A DNA stretch of 18,403 nt from Anaerolineales bacterium (GTDB taxonomy: Bacteria > Chloroflexota > Anaerolineae > Anaerolineales > Villigracilaceae). The notes under the pieces were generated by a model. That model had not been told where the DNA came from. It made no database searches and saw only the letters and a list, made by a program, of their open reading frames with translations. The stretch spans positions 1-18,403 of the forward strand of contig JAEURE010000018.1 of the NCBI GenBank assembly GCA_016789485.1, given 5' to 3'. The position numbers and the translations under genes were made by a program. Of the stretch, positions 1 to 7,859 are shown in pieces (position 1 is the first letter of the stretch; each line of letters begins with the position of its first letter).

Positions 1-552
1 GCTGCGCGTGGTTGGCAGCGAGGGACACCAGCCGCCAGCGTTGACACCAGGAATGACAGCAGCGCGAACAACGTCCCTGTTTTCAACGGATATGCTGTTG
101 ACCCTAGGACGATCATCGATAAGGGCGGATGTTAAAAAGACAGGCAAACCGTTTACATTTGTATAAACTGTGACGAAGGCAAAATTACCAGTGCCGCCAT
201 AATTCTCAACAAAGATTGCCGCGGCTTCATCCACACCGTCGCCAGTCAAATCACCGATTGAAATGAAATCAGCCAGCAATCCTGCGTAAGCGAAATCCAT
301 GGTGGTGGCATCAGTGCCCTGCTGATATTGTCCATTGGTTAATTGGATGACTGCGTGGTCGTCACGCGCTCCAAGCTGGTACTGTGCGTTTCTGATCTGC
401 TCCGCCGTCAGCCCAGCCAACGGGATAGGAACTGTCGCTTCAACGGGAGCAATTGTCGGTGTGGAAGAGGCGGGTGAGATTAATCCACAGGCGAGCGCTG
501 TCAAAGGCAATAACAGTAAAAATCTTAAGGGACTATTGGAAACCAAGTCCAT
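1..552 (-). CDS. Lipoprotein with FG-GAP-like domain, C-terminus cut by window edge
   Basis: The frame is open for 184 codons from the ATG at 552 to base 1, so the 3' end lies outside the window. The N-terminus is a clear lipoprotein signal: a short basic stretch, a Leu-rich core and a lipobox ending L-T-A-L-A-C. A Ser/Thr/Pro-rich linker follows. The rest contains ISIGDLTGDGVDEAA, an Asp/Gly-rich calcium-type loop like those of FG-GAP/integrin repeats, and then an ALIDDRP segment and a Cys-Pro-Ser-Leu-Pro motif. I have an impression of similar Chloroflexota lipoproteins, but no defined function. The protein is probably anchored on the outer face of the membrane. The gene overlaps the preceding propeller gene by 28 bp. 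The start is uncertain: GGAGG at 553-557 abuts the ATG, while a TTG at 544-546 has ideal 6-nt spacing and removes an Asp from the signal peptide. Confidence 0.75.
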   Translation of the reverse strand, partial: MDLVSNSPLRFLLLLPLTALACGLISPASSTPTIAPVEATVPIPLAGLTAEQIRNAQYQLGARDDHAVIQLTNGQYQQGTDATTMDFAYAGLLADFISIGDLTGDGVDEAAAIFVENYGGTGNFAFVTVYTNVNGLPVFLTSALIDDRPRVNSISVENRDVVRAAVIPGVNAGGWCPSLPTTRS

Positions 553-1745
553 CCTCCATCCGTAGTTTTATAAAGTGTGCGGCGGTTGGTAGGGCTGGTG
601 GTCACAACCCAACCGGTGGATAAATTTGCAAAGCTCATATCAGTGAGGGATTCGCCAAAAGCAATATCAGGGACAATAATATCGAACGAATTCGCCGCAT
701 CCTTCGTAACGTAGAACTGGTTGTTGTAATAGAAAACCATTTCCTGCGGGGACACGATCTCCAGCTTGCCCGAGTTCGGAAGCGTTGCAGGAGCAGGATC
801 CCATGTCTGGCCGCCATCATTGGTGGTGTAAAAGATGGTTTCAAAGGATTTTGATGTCAGACGAATCGCGAGAAATCCCTGGGTGGGCGAAAGGAATTTA
901 ATTTGCTCAATTGTCAACTCGCTGCTCTGCGCTTCTTCCGGCAGCATCATGCTGACTTGCGACCATGTCCTTCCGCTGTCATCGGTGCGGAATAAATAAG
1001 TGGAGCCCGAAGAATAAACTACGCCTCCGATCCAGGCAGTGTTCATGTTGAGCGGAGCAAGCATTACCTTGATACCACCTAATGGAAGAGTATCCCCCGC
1101 GCCGTCAAGGTTTGGGTCGTTGGTGTAGGTCCGAGTCCAGGTTTTGCCGCCATTGTTGGTCTGAAATACAGAGACCGCCATTGAACCGGCGCCCACGCCA
1201 AGGTCTGCCATCATCCAGCCATTATTCACATCCATAAATTCCATGTCGCCAGCACTAAAAGGGGTTTCGAAAGATTCCCATGTAAGCCCGCCATCGGAGG
1301 TGCGATAGAGGGTGCCTCCATTGGGATAATTATTCGGGTCTACGATCTGAACCCACGCATGAGATCTATCGAGAAAGTCAGTAAACACTGAATAGCCAAC
1401 ATCCGTCAATCCGGACGGAGTGACGTTATACCAGGTAACGCCGCCATCATTGGTGCTGACAACTTCGGTTTCGGTGATACCCCAGCCGTACACTTCATCC
1501 ATCATTTCGATAAAAATAATGGACGGAGATTCAACCAACGGTGCATTAATTTCATCAGGCAGCGGGGTGGCTTCGGGGGCCGATGCTGATTGAACAGCAG
1601 CCTGCGATTCAGTAGCGGTGGCTTCGACCAAAACCGCTTCTGTTGCGGTTGGCTCAGGTAATAAACCAGCCTCAGTCGCAGTTGCAGGGGCGGCACAAGC
1701 GCTCAGCAGGGAAAGCAGAAAGAGGAAAGAAAAAATTCTTTTCAT
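525..1745 (-). CDS. Asp-box (BNR/Ycf48-like) beta-propeller lipoprotein
   Basis: The product is 406 aa. Residues 1-17 form a lipoprotein signal (MKRIF, hydrophobic core, lipobox L-S-A-C17). Residues 18-65 are a low-complexity linker with repeated T-A-T-E. Six Asp-box motifs of the form S/T-x-D-x-G-x-T-W follow at about 97-105, 148-156, 195-203, 253-261, 307-315 and 393-401. A seventh, degenerate copy at 346-354 (VTKDAANSF) suggests a seven-bladed propeller related to Ycf48/sortilin-type folds. Such lipoproteins are usually exported binding or assembly proteins; no substrate can be named. Catalytic sialidase residues were not seen. The start at 1745 is chosen over the longer frame from 1787 because it begins the signal peptide and has GGAG 5 nt upstream. 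It follows the thiolase by 59 bp on the same strand and runs into the next lipoprotein gene. Confidence 0.88.
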   Translation of the reverse strand: MKRIFSFLFLLSLLSACAAPATATEAGLLPEPTATEAVLVEATATESQAAVQSASAPEATPLPDEINAPLVESPSIIFIEMMDEVYGWGITETEVVSTNDGGVTWYNVTPSGLTDVGYSVFTDFLDRSHAWVQIVDPNNYPNGGTLYRTSDGGLTWESFETPFSAGDMEFMDVNNGWMMADLGVGAGSMAVSVFQTNNGGKTWTRTYTNDPNLDGAGDTLPLGGIKVMLAPLNMNTAWIGGVVYSSGSTYLFRTDDSGRTWSQVSMMLPEEAQSSELTIEQIKFLSPTQGFLAIRLTSKSFETIFYTTNDGGQTWDPAPATLPNSGKLEIVSPQEMVFYYNNQFYVTKDAANSFDIIVPDIAFGESLTDMSFANLSTGWVVTTSPTNRRTLYKTTDGGWTWFPIVP

Positions 1746-1768
1746 TGGATCTCCAAAAAACATCGTCA

Positions 1769-1800
1769 AAAGTCGAACTTCATACATGAAGATTGACTTT
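1769..1800. repeat. 32-bp imperfect inverted repeat between thiolase and lipoprotein
   Basis: The arms read AAAGTC-GAA-CTTCAT, then a 2-nt centre AC, then ATGAAG-ATT-GACTTT. Two 6-bp blocks on each side are perfectly complementary and are separated by a mostly unpaired 3-nt bubble. It sits just after the thiolase stop (minus strand) and about 24 bp before the propeller start. A T-run on the minus strand begins only about 10 nt after the stem, so it would be a poor intrinsic terminator. An operator, RNA-processing hairpin or weak attenuator is equally possible. Confidence 0.45.
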
Positions 1801-1804
1801 CAAC

Positions 1805-3025
1805 CTAAACAAGGCTTTCGATAATCGTTGCTTCGCCCTGCCCCACGCCCACACAGAGGGTCGCAATACCATATTTCACATTGCCGCGAATTTTCATCTC
1901 ATGTACAAGAGTTGTAACAAGGCGCGCGCCTGAACAGCCAAGGGGATGTCCAATGGCAATGGCACCGCCGTTAACGTTGACAATCTCAGGATCAAGTTCC
2001 AGGTCTTCCACCACAGCCAGAGATTGAACAGCAAAGGCTTCATTAATTTCAACAAGCCCAATATCTTTAATTTTCAAGCCAGCACGCTCCAGAGCTTTCT
2101 TCGTCGCAGGAATAGGTCCATACCCCATCACACGCGGAGGCACACCAGCCGAGGCAGATGTCACGATGCGCGCAAGCGGTTTAAGATTCAGCGCTCTGGC
2201 TTTTTCTTCGCTCATGATCAAAAGCGCAGATGCGCCATCATTTAATCCAGACGAATTTCCAGCGGTAACAGTTCCCCCGTCCTTTTTGAAAGCAGGCTTG
2301 AGTCTGGCAAGACTTTCCATGGTTGTATCACGACGCGGACGTTCGTCCGTATCCACAATTTTCGGTTCGCCTTTTTTCTGTGGAATAGAGATGGAGACAA
2401 TTTCCTGCTTGAAACGACCGGAGTCGATTGCGGCAATCGCATGTTGATGGGAACGAACGGAAAATTCATCCTGTTTTTCACGGGTAATATGCGGACGTTC
2501 TGCTGCAATATTTTCAGCGGTCTCGCCCATCGACTCTGTACCATACATCTCTTTCATTTTAGGATTTGGATATCGCCAGCCAAGCGCCGTGTCATATGCT
2601 GTAAGATTGCCGAAGGAAAAACCCGCCTCTGCTTTTGGAAGTGAATAGGGTGCGCGACTCATCGATTCGACTCCCCCTGCAATATAGACGTCGCCTTCTC
2701 CCGATTTAATGGCGCGTGCCGCCATGTTGACGGCATTCAAGCCTGAAGCGCACAGGCGATTCACAGTGACGCCGCCCACTTGCAGCGGCAGACCAGACAA
2801 CAGCGTCGCCATGCGCGCCACATTACGATTATCTTCACCAGCTTGATTCGCGCATCCCAAAAAAACTTCTTCAACAAGTGCAGGGTCAAAATGATTGCGC
2901 TCAAGGATCGCTCTGATCACATGCGCGGCCATATCATCGGGGCGGACGGAGGAAAGAATCCCGCCTAATGCTCCTATCGGTGTGCGGACGGCGTCGATAA
3001 TAACAGCGTTTACAGCTTTAGACAT
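1805..3025 (-). CDS. Thiolase (acetyl-CoA acyltransferase, PcaF-like)
   Basis: This 406-aa protein has the normal length of a degradative thiolase. It cleaves 3-oxoacyl-CoA with CoA to acetyl-CoA and a shortened acyl-CoA, or runs in reverse. The catalytic set is complete: nucleophilic Cys92 in [16 protein letters not shown] at 328-332, His360 in [16 protein letters not shown], and Cys391 in CVGVGQG. The CVGVGQG ending and the [16 protein letters not shown] block near residues 57-72 resemble beta-ketoadipyl-CoA thiolases (PcaF/PaaJ) more than PhaA-type acetoacetyl-CoA thiolases, which usually read CxGGGQG. No other beta-ketoadipate gene is visible, so a broad 3-ketoacyl-CoA role in fatty or branched-chain acid turnover is as likely. 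AGAGG lies 7 nt before the ATG. The glycosyltransferase ends 14 bp upstream, so the two are probably co-transcribed. Confidence 0.93.
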   Translation of the reverse strand: MSKAVNAVIIDAVRTPIGALGGILSSVRPDDMAAHVIRAILERNHFDPALVEEVFLGCANQAGEDNRNVARMATLLSGLPLQVGGVTVNRLCASGLNAVNMAARAIKSGEGDVYIAGGVESMSRAPYSLPKAEAGFSFGNLTAYDTALGWRYPNPKMKEMYGTESMGETAENIAAERPHITREKQDEFSVRSHQHAIAAIDSGRFKQEIVSISIPQKKGEPKIVDTDERPRRDTTMESLARLKPAFKKDGGTVTAGNSSGLNDGASALLIMSEEKARALNLKPLARIVTSASAGVPPRVMGYGPIPATKKALERAGLKIKDIGLVEINEAFAVQSLAVVEDLELDPEIVNVNGGAIAIGHPLGCSGARLVTTLVHEMKIRGNVKYGIATLCVGVGQGEATIIESLV

Positions 3026-3039
3026 GTATGAACCTCTGG

Positions 3040-4671
3040 TTAAGATGAAGCAAAAAATTGATCGTACAATGGCGTTCGGAGATAGACAATTCCAAATTCA
3101 TCCTGATAAAGCAGGGTATAGCCTGCCACCGTACCGTTGAGAACATCGTTGTAGAACTGAACAGTCAATGCAAAATCGGGGTCGGATGCGGTTTCCAATT
3201 GACCGGGCTGGGTATAGTCGTACAAATGTTGTTTATTCAGAATCAACACATCAGGATTGTTTTTGAGGGCAACCTCGTAATCCGACACACCCCATTTGAA
3301 ATGGTCCTCGTATCTTGGGGCATTGGGCACGTACATCATTACGTCCCGAAAGATAATGAGCTGGCGGTCCAGAACAATTTTTGAAAGATAATCCTTTTCG
3401 ATCTTTGCATAAAATTGGAGACTGGAGCTGGTCTCTTCGCGGTGAAGGTTCTCGGTATAAAGTTCCACATCCCGCCCAAGGCTGTAAAAGATTTGCGCCC
3501 CTACAATGGCCACACCGACAAGGGTCAAGCCAAGGCGCAGTCCACTCTTTTTAAGATAATCACCTATCGGATTGAAAAATTTCTCTGGGGCAAAAAAGGC
3601 GAAGTAGGCAGGCAGGGCTGAAAATACGGGAAGCAGGATCGGGATGGGAAAATGCTTGGCACGGATCACCAAAGCAAAAGCAATGTAGATCATGAACGGG
3701 AATGACCAAAGCATGATCAATTGATTATGGCGTTGTCTTTCTCCCTTAAATGCCGCAATAATCAATGCCACGATTGCAAATAAAACAAAAATGAGCAGGC
3801 CATACCATTTTTCAATGACCTGCAGCCAAAGCAAAGGACTATTGTTATAAGCGACGATAAACCCGCTATCCATGGCTTCATGAAGGTCAGATTGAGTCTT
3901 CCAGGCAAATTTTCTTTCAGATGCCCAGAACAGGAAGGGATTTGCCAGCACGAAAGTGGCGAACATAATGGTGACGAAAGAAGCGGCGACAGTCAACGCC
4001 TTACGAGTATCGATCCGCCCCTGACGCCAGCCGAGGAAAATGTAATAGGGAATTGCGAGAAAGAAAAATAAGCCGATGAGTTTGGTCGCTACTGCAAATC
4101 CGCAAAACAATGCCGCCCAATAAAAATTCTTTCCAAACCGCAGATCATCTCTATCAAGAAAGAGAAAGGTCAAGGCAATGAATAGGAAGACCAGGCTGTC
4201 AGGATGAATCCACATATTGTTGAAAACAACAGCAGGGACGGAGAGCAAAAACAAAAATAGAAAAACCGACTTAAAATAAGACTCGAACCTTGTCTGCAAA
4301 TAGACAAGGATGGTCACGGCGGCGATCATCGGGAGTGTGCTCACAAACTGACGTAAAAGCAACATGTTAATCGAGACATTTTCCAAGCCAATCAGCAATT
4401 TAACGGGCAGTAGCACAAGCGCGGAATACCCATAATATGGAAAGCCAAAATAGTAGTGTTGATAGGCAAAGATCCTATATAGGGTTTGAGAAAGCGTATT
4501 GCGGATCTCCAGGCGGCGTATCACATGTGGATACTGGGCAGGTTCATCCTGTTCAAAGATAAAGGTCATATTGAAATCGCGCGCGCCCGTGGAATTTGGG
4601 GACCAAAACAAAAGAAAATAACCCACCCCGATCAAAAGCAAAAGCAGAAAGACAGATGTACTCTTTTTCAT
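3040..4671 (-). CDS. Polytopic membrane glycosyltransferase (GT39/PMT-ArnT-like)
   Basis: The 543-aa protein has an N-terminal membrane anchor (about residues 6-24), then an acidic loop FEQDEP (E40, D42, E43) of the kind that binds metal and activates the lipid-phosphate sugar donor in GT-C enzymes. Further hydrophobic segments run to about residue 390, with HPD at 156-158 and ATKLIGL near 195-201, both common in this superfamily. About 150 mostly soluble, presumably extracytoplasmic residues follow. It probably transfers a sugar from a polyprenyl-phosphate donor to a protein, lipid or cell-wall glycan; donor and acceptor cannot be read from the sequence. It is the first gene of the minus-strand run towards the left edge. 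An AAGGAG ribosome site lies 11 nt before the ATG, a rather long spacing but with no better alternative. Confidence 0.82.
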   Translation of the reverse strand: MKKSTSVFLLLLLIGVGYFLLFWSPNSTGARDFNMTFIFEQDEPAQYPHVIRRLEIRNTLSQTLYRIFAYQHYYFGFPYYGYSALVLLPVKLLIGLENVSINMLLLRQFVSTLPMIAAVTILVYLQTRFESYFKSVFLFLFLLSVPAVVFNNMWIHPDSLVFLFIALTFLFLDRDDLRFGKNFYWAALFCGFAVATKLIGLFFFLAIPYYIFLGWRQGRIDTRKALTVAASFVTIMFATFVLANPFLFWASERKFAWKTQSDLHEAMDSGFIVAYNNSPLLWLQVIEKWYGLLIFVLFAIVALIIAAFKGERQRHNQLIMLWSFPFMIYIAFALVIRAKHFPIPILLPVFSALPAYFAFFAPEKFFNPIGDYLKKSGLRLGLTLVGVAIVGAQIFYSLGRDVELYTENLHREETSSSLQFYAKIEKDYLSKIVLDRQLIIFRDVMMYVPNAPRYEDHFKWGVSDYEVALKNNPDVLILNKQHLYDYTQPGQLETASDPDFALTVQFYNDVLNGTVAGYTLLYQDEFGIVYLRTPLYDQFFASS

Positions 4672-4870
4672 TAAAAAACGAACTCCTTGATATTTCGCTT
4701 AAAAAGTATTCTTGATTCTACCATCTATAAACCTGACGGCGACACAAATAAGTCTTCAGTAAAATCTGGATTCTTTAGCGATTATACCTTTCCAAAATGG
4801 ATGATATTCGGCACCCCCTTACATGACGCTTGGCACTACACGCCTCCTTCCGAAAACGACATAATGAGGA

Positions 4871-4888
4871 TGGTGAAGAAATTCACCA
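4871..4888. repeat. Perfect 7-bp hairpin with GAAA loop ahead of the oxidoreductase operon
   Basis: TGGTGAA, GAAA, TTCACCA forms a perfect stem-loop ending 41 bp before the ferredoxin start codon. It lies in the 258-bp divergent spacer 4672-4929, where I see no convincing gene. In RNA it would close with a GNRA-type tetraloop, which favours a 5'-leader hairpin. In DNA it could equally be a small dyad operator. No T-run follows, so it is not a terminator. Confidence 0.4.
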
Positions 4889-4929
4889 AATAATGTCTAA
4901 CTTCTCGAATAAAGAAAAGAGGAGCCTCA

Positions 4930-5175
4930 ATGGCAGCAAAAGGTTGGATCGAAGTAAGTGATACCTACTGTAAGGGATGTGAGTTGTGTATCAGCGCATG
5001 TCCACAGGATGTGATGGAACTCAATATGTCACGCCTAACCCCCAAGGGATACCACCCCGCGCACACGTTCAAAGACGGCTGCACGGGGTGCGCTATTTGT
5101 GCCGTGGTTTGTCCTGACGCGGCAATTACTGTTTATCGTGAAGTAACCAAGGTCAACACGCCTGTTACGGCGTAA
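4930..5175 (+). CDS. 2-oxoacid:ferredoxin oxidoreductase, delta (ferredoxin-like) subunit
   Basis: This 81-aa protein is a bacterial-type 2[4Fe-4S] ferredoxin. The first cluster motif is C14-x2-C17-x2-C20-x3-C24-P, the second C51-x2-C54-x2-C57-x3-C61-P, and no ligand is missing. In ferredoxin oxidoreductases of the POR/VOR/KOR family this subunit carries electrons from the thiamine radical site to external ferredoxin. GAGGAG lies 5 nt before the ATG. The alpha gene starts 14 bp after its stop and beta and gamma follow, which makes the role secure as part of the complex. It is cytoplasmic, and oxygen sensitivity is likely given the clusters. Confidence 0.94.
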   Translation: MAAKGWIEVSDTYCKGCELCISACPQDVMELNMSRLTPKGYHPAHTFKDGCTGCAICAVVCPDAAITVYREVTKVNTPVTA

Positions 5176-5189
5176 TTTTGGAGAAACGA

Positions 5190-6305
5190 ATGCCAAAAGA
5201 ATTATGGAAAGGCAACGAAGCCATCGCAGAAGCCGCTGTCCGCGCGGGATTGGAAGCGTATTTTGGATATCCCATCACCCCGCAGACAGAAGTGCTTGAA
5301 TATCTTTCGCGCCGCATGCCCGAACTCGGGCGTGCTTTCGTGCAAGCCGAATCGGAACTCGGCGCGGTCAATATGGTGTACGGCGCCGCCTGCACTGGCG
5401 TGCGCGTGATGTCCTCTTCTTCATCCCCGGGCGTGAGCTTGATGATGGAAGGTTTATCATATATCGCAGGGACCGAAGTGCCCGCAGTTCTCGTCAACGT
5501 GATGCGCGGCGGGCCGGGTCTCGGCAACATTGCGCCCGCGCAAAGTGATTACAACCAGGCCGTGCATGGCGGCGGACACGGGGATTATCCGCGCATTGTG
5601 CTGGCTCCCGCCTCCGTTCAGGAAGCGATTGACCTCACCGTCCTTTCATTTGACCTCGCAGAAAAATATCGAATGATCACCATGCTCATTTTGGATGGCG
5701 CCATCGGCCAAATGATGGAACCTGCCGAAATGCCAGAGATGAAGCCTGTACATCGTCAGGACTTTGACTGGGCCACCAATGGCACCATGGGAAAACGCGA
5801 ACGTCGTTTGCTCACATCCATTTATTTGAATCCGCTGGATGAAGAACAAACCAATTTACGTTTGCTCAATCGTTGGAAGGAAGTGCAAGCCAACGAAGTA
5901 CGTTACAAGGAATATTTCATCGACGATGCCGAGATCGTGATCGTCGGTTTTGGAACTGCGGGACGCGTTGCACTTTCGGCAGTCCGCACGGCACGCGAAC
6001 AGGGCATCAAGGTTGGGCTTTTAAGACCGATCACCGTCAGCCCGTTCCCAACTGAAAGGCTGAGCCAGCTCACAGGTCAGGCACGAGCGTTTTTAGTCAC
6101 CGAAATGAATATGGGCCAAATGCTGGATGATGTCCAATTGGCAGTGCGCGGACGAGTTCCCGTTGAATTTTATGGGCGTCCCGGCGGCGTCGTTCCATTC
6201 CCGGATGAAATCCTGAACGAGATCAAACGCATCGCTTCTTCGCCGACAGCTGATCACACAGATGCAAGAGACGCCTGGCTGACGCGTATGACTGAGCGAG
6301 TTTAA
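5190..6305 (+). CDS. vorB: 2-oxoacid:ferredoxin oxidoreductase, alpha subunit (VorB-like)
   Basis: The 371-aa protein has the usual length and layout of VorB/KorA-type alpha subunits: a pyrimidine-binding thiamine domain followed by a C-terminal transketolase-like domain. Diagnostic blocks are MPKELWKGNEAIAEAA at the start, GYPITPQTEV at 26-35, QAESELGAVNMVYGAA at 52-67, a Ser-run ending in SPG near 75-81, and VMRGGPGLGN at 104-113. These match the 3-methyl-2-oxobutanoate (ketoisovalerate) dehydrogenase subunit VorB best from memory. 2-oxoglutarate specificity (KorA) cannot be excluded, because substrate cannot be read reliably from these motifs. With beta it would bind thiamine diphosphate, decarboxylate the 2-oxoacid and form acyl-CoA. 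The start at 5190 is preferred to the TTG at 5178, because GGAG lies 6 nt before this ATG. Confidence 0.9.
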   Translation: MPKELWKGNEAIAEAAVRAGLEAYFGYPITPQTEVLEYLSRRMPELGRAFVQAESELGAVNMVYGAACTGVRVMSSSSSPGVSLMMEGLSYIAGTEVPAVLVNVMRGGPGLGNIAPAQSDYNQAVHGGGHGDYPRIVLAPASVQEAIDLTVLSFDLAEKYRMITMLILDGAIGQMMEPAEMPEMKPVHRQDFDWATNGTMGKRERRLLTSIYLNPLDEEQTNLRLLNRWKEVQANEVRYKEYFIDDAEIVIVGFGTAGRVALSAVRTAREQGIKVGLLRPITVSPFPTERLSQLTGQARAFLVTEMNMGQMLDDVQLAVRGRVPVEFYGRPGGVVPFPDEILNEIKRIASSPTADHTDARDAWLTRMTERV

Positions 6306-6311
6306 GAGGTA

Positions 6312-7088
6312 ATGATGACGACACCTGCAAATAATCTTGTTTACGAAAGACCCGAAGCATTTACCGAAACACCAACGCATTACTGCCCAGGCTGTACGCA
6401 TGGCGTGGCACATCGTCTGGTTGCGGAAGTGTTGGAAGAGATGAACATCACCGACAAAACCATTGGTGTTGCGCCTGTGGGATGTGCGGTATTCGCGTAC
6501 AACTACTTTGATGTGGACTTTGTGGAAGCGCCGCACGGACGCGCTCCCGCAATGGCAACAGGCGTGAAGCGCGTTTTGCCAGACCGCGTGGTATTCACCT
6601 ACCAAGGCGATGGCGACCTGGCTTCCATCGGTATGGGTGAAATTGTCCACGCGGCGGCGCGCGGCGAAAACCTGACCGTCATTTTCATCAACAATGCCAA
6701 CTTTGGCATGACAGGCGGGCAAATGGCTCCGACCACGTTGCCCGGCATGAAGACTTCTTCATCACAAAACGGTCGTGATGTGGAAACGCAAGGCTATCCA
6801 ATCAAAGTCTCTGAAATGCTCTCCACGTTGGAAGGCGTTGGTTACTGTGTGCGCCGCTCGCTGCATGACCCAAAAAATATTCGCCTCGCCAAGAAAGCCA
6901 TCCGCACCGCATTCGAGACTCAAGTGCGCGGACTCGGCTTCTCGATGGTCGAACTGCTCTCCACCTGCCCCACCAACTGGGGTATGACACCTGTGAACTC
7001 ATTGAAGTTTGTAGAAGAGCACATGATCCCCGCATATCCGCTGGGCGATTACAAGATCAGCGATGCGATCAAGCAGATAAAAATATAA
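6312..7088 (+). CDS. 2-oxoacid:ferredoxin oxidoreductase, beta (thiamine diphosphate) subunit
   Basis: The 258-aa protein carries the thiamine diphosphate-Mg motif: GDGD at 99-102, then NN at 127-128 and GMTGGQ at 132-137. Cysteines for the proximal [4Fe-4S] cluster are C25-P-G-C28 at the N-terminus and C219 in STCPTNW; C58 may also contribute. This is the catalytic half that works with the alpha subunit. It starts 6 bp after alpha. Two tandem ATG codons (6312 and 6315) are possible. AAGAGG lies 2 nt from the first and 5 nt from the second, so the second may be used in practice. The gene is followed directly by an 83-bp palindromic element that separates it from gamma. Confidence 0.93.
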   Translation: MMTTPANNLVYERPEAFTETPTHYCPGCTHGVAHRLVAEVLEEMNITDKTIGVAPVGCAVFAYNYFDVDFVEAPHGRAPAMATGVKRVLPDRVVFTYQGDGDLASIGMGEIVHAAARGENLTVIFINNANFGMTGGQMAPTTLPGMKTSSSQNGRDVETQGYPIKVSEMLSTLEGVGYCVRRSLHDPKNIRLAKKAIRTAFETQVRGLGFSMVELLSTCPTNWGMTPVNSLKFVEEHMIPAYPLGDYKISDAIKQIKI

Positions 7089-7171
7089 TGTCGTTGCGAG
7101 CGCACTTTGCGAAGCGACCTTCTTATTCACTAGAGATTGCTTCGACGGAAGAACACCGTCTCGCAATGACA
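7089..7171. repeat. Palindromic intergenic element inside the oxidoreductase operon
   Basis: The element fills the gap between the beta stop and the gamma ribosome site. Outer arms are TGTCGTTGCGAG (7089-7100) and CTCGCAATGACA (7160-7171), 11 of 12 paired with one G:T-type position. An inner pair is CGAAGC (7110-7115) with GCTTCG (7139-7144). A third small stem is ACGG (7145-7148) with CCGT (7156-7159). The words TTGCGAGCGC, GAAGCGA and GAGATTGCTTCG resemble the widespread GTCATTGCGAG...GAAGCAATCTC repetitive palindromes I recall from several bacterial genomes. It encodes nothing and is probably a REP/MITE-like dispersed repeat. No second copy was seen in this window. Confidence 0.72.
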
Positions 7172-7182
7172 TGGAGATAACT

Positions 7183-7743
7183 ATGCAAAAAGAAATCATC
7201 ATCGCAGGTTTTGGCGGACAAGGCGTTTTGTTCGGCGGACAAGTGCTCGCCTACGCGGCCATGGACACCGGCAAAGATGTCACATGGATTCCATCCTACG
7301 GTCCTGAAATGCGCGGCGGCACAGCCAATTGCACCGTAGTCATTGCAGACCATGAGATCGGTTCTCCATTGGTGAAGAATCCACCGCTGGCAATTGCCCT
7401 GAATTTGCCATCCTTTGACAAATACGAATCCCAGCTGGCTGCGGGCGGCACGTTGATCGTGAACCAATCCATGGTGGATCGCAGCGCACAGCGCAACGAC
7501 ATTCATGTCATCATGGTTCCGTGTAACGAGATCGCTGAAGAGATCGGTGACAAGAAATTGATGAACATGGTGGCAATGGGTGCATTGCTCTCCGCATTAC
7601 CCGAAGTCTCATTGAAGGATGTGGAGAAAGCCCTGGAAGGTCATCTTCCTGCGAGACACAAGCACCTGCTGCCAAAGAATTATGAAGCCCTTAAGCGCGG
7701 TTTCGAACACGCACAAAAAGAATGGGATAAAGCGCCTGCGTAA
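7183..7743 (+). CDS. 2-oxoacid:ferredoxin oxidoreductase, gamma subunit
   Basis: The 186-aa protein opens with EIIIAGFGGQGVLFGGQ and contains SYGPEMRGGTANC (38-50). Both are hallmarks of the gamma domain of pyruvate/ketoisovalerate/2-oxoglutarate ferredoxin oxidoreductases, which in structurally known members contributes to CoA binding. It completes the delta-alpha-beta-gamma set. The start at 7183 is favoured over 7171 because GGAG lies 6 nt before it, and because the earlier ATG falls on the last base of the palindromic element. The gene is separated from beta by that element rather than by the tight spacing seen upstream. A strong terminator begins 24 bp after its stop. Confidence 0.93.
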   Translation: MQKEIIIAGFGGQGVLFGGQVLAYAAMDTGKDVTWIPSYGPEMRGGTANCTVVIADHEIGSPLVKNPPLAIALNLPSFDKYESQLAAGGTLIVNQSMVDRSAQRNDIHVIMVPCNEIAEEIGDKKLMNMVAMGALLSALPEVSLKDVEKALEGHLPARHKHLLPKNYEALKRGFEHAQKEWDKAPA

Positions 7744-7766
7744 ACTTCAACATAAAAGTTGTATTA

Positions 7767-7802
7767 AAAATCCGCATCCAATTTCATGGATGCGGATTTT
7801 TT
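7767..7802 (+). terminator. Intrinsic terminator of the oxidoreductase operon
   Basis: A perfect 14-bp stem (AAAATCCGCATCCA paired with TGGATGCGGATTTT) with a 6-nt loop ATTTCA ends in a run of six T. It lies 24 bp after the gamma stop and before the antiporter gene, so it should separate the two transcription units. Confidence 0.92.
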
Positions 7803-7859
7803 GTGTACAATGAAATTATCGAACCGAGAGTTGACTTAATAGGATTTGGAGGAAATATT

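Noticed and set aside
4687..4893. A 68-codon plus-strand reading frame in the divergent spacer
   Set aside because: It begins with TTG, has no ribosome site and no recognisable motif, and occupies the spacer expected to hold promoters for both flanking operons.
6093..6722. A 209-codon minus-strand frame across the alpha/beta junction
   Set aside because: It lies antisense to two clearly identified genes, has a Cys/His-rich composition typical of a shadow frame, and shows no family motif.
7783..7811. TTCATG...TACAAT with 17-nt spacing as the antiporter promoter
   Set aside because: The -35 matches only half of the consensus and lies inside the terminator stem. Only the TACAAT is mentioned, as a weak possibility.
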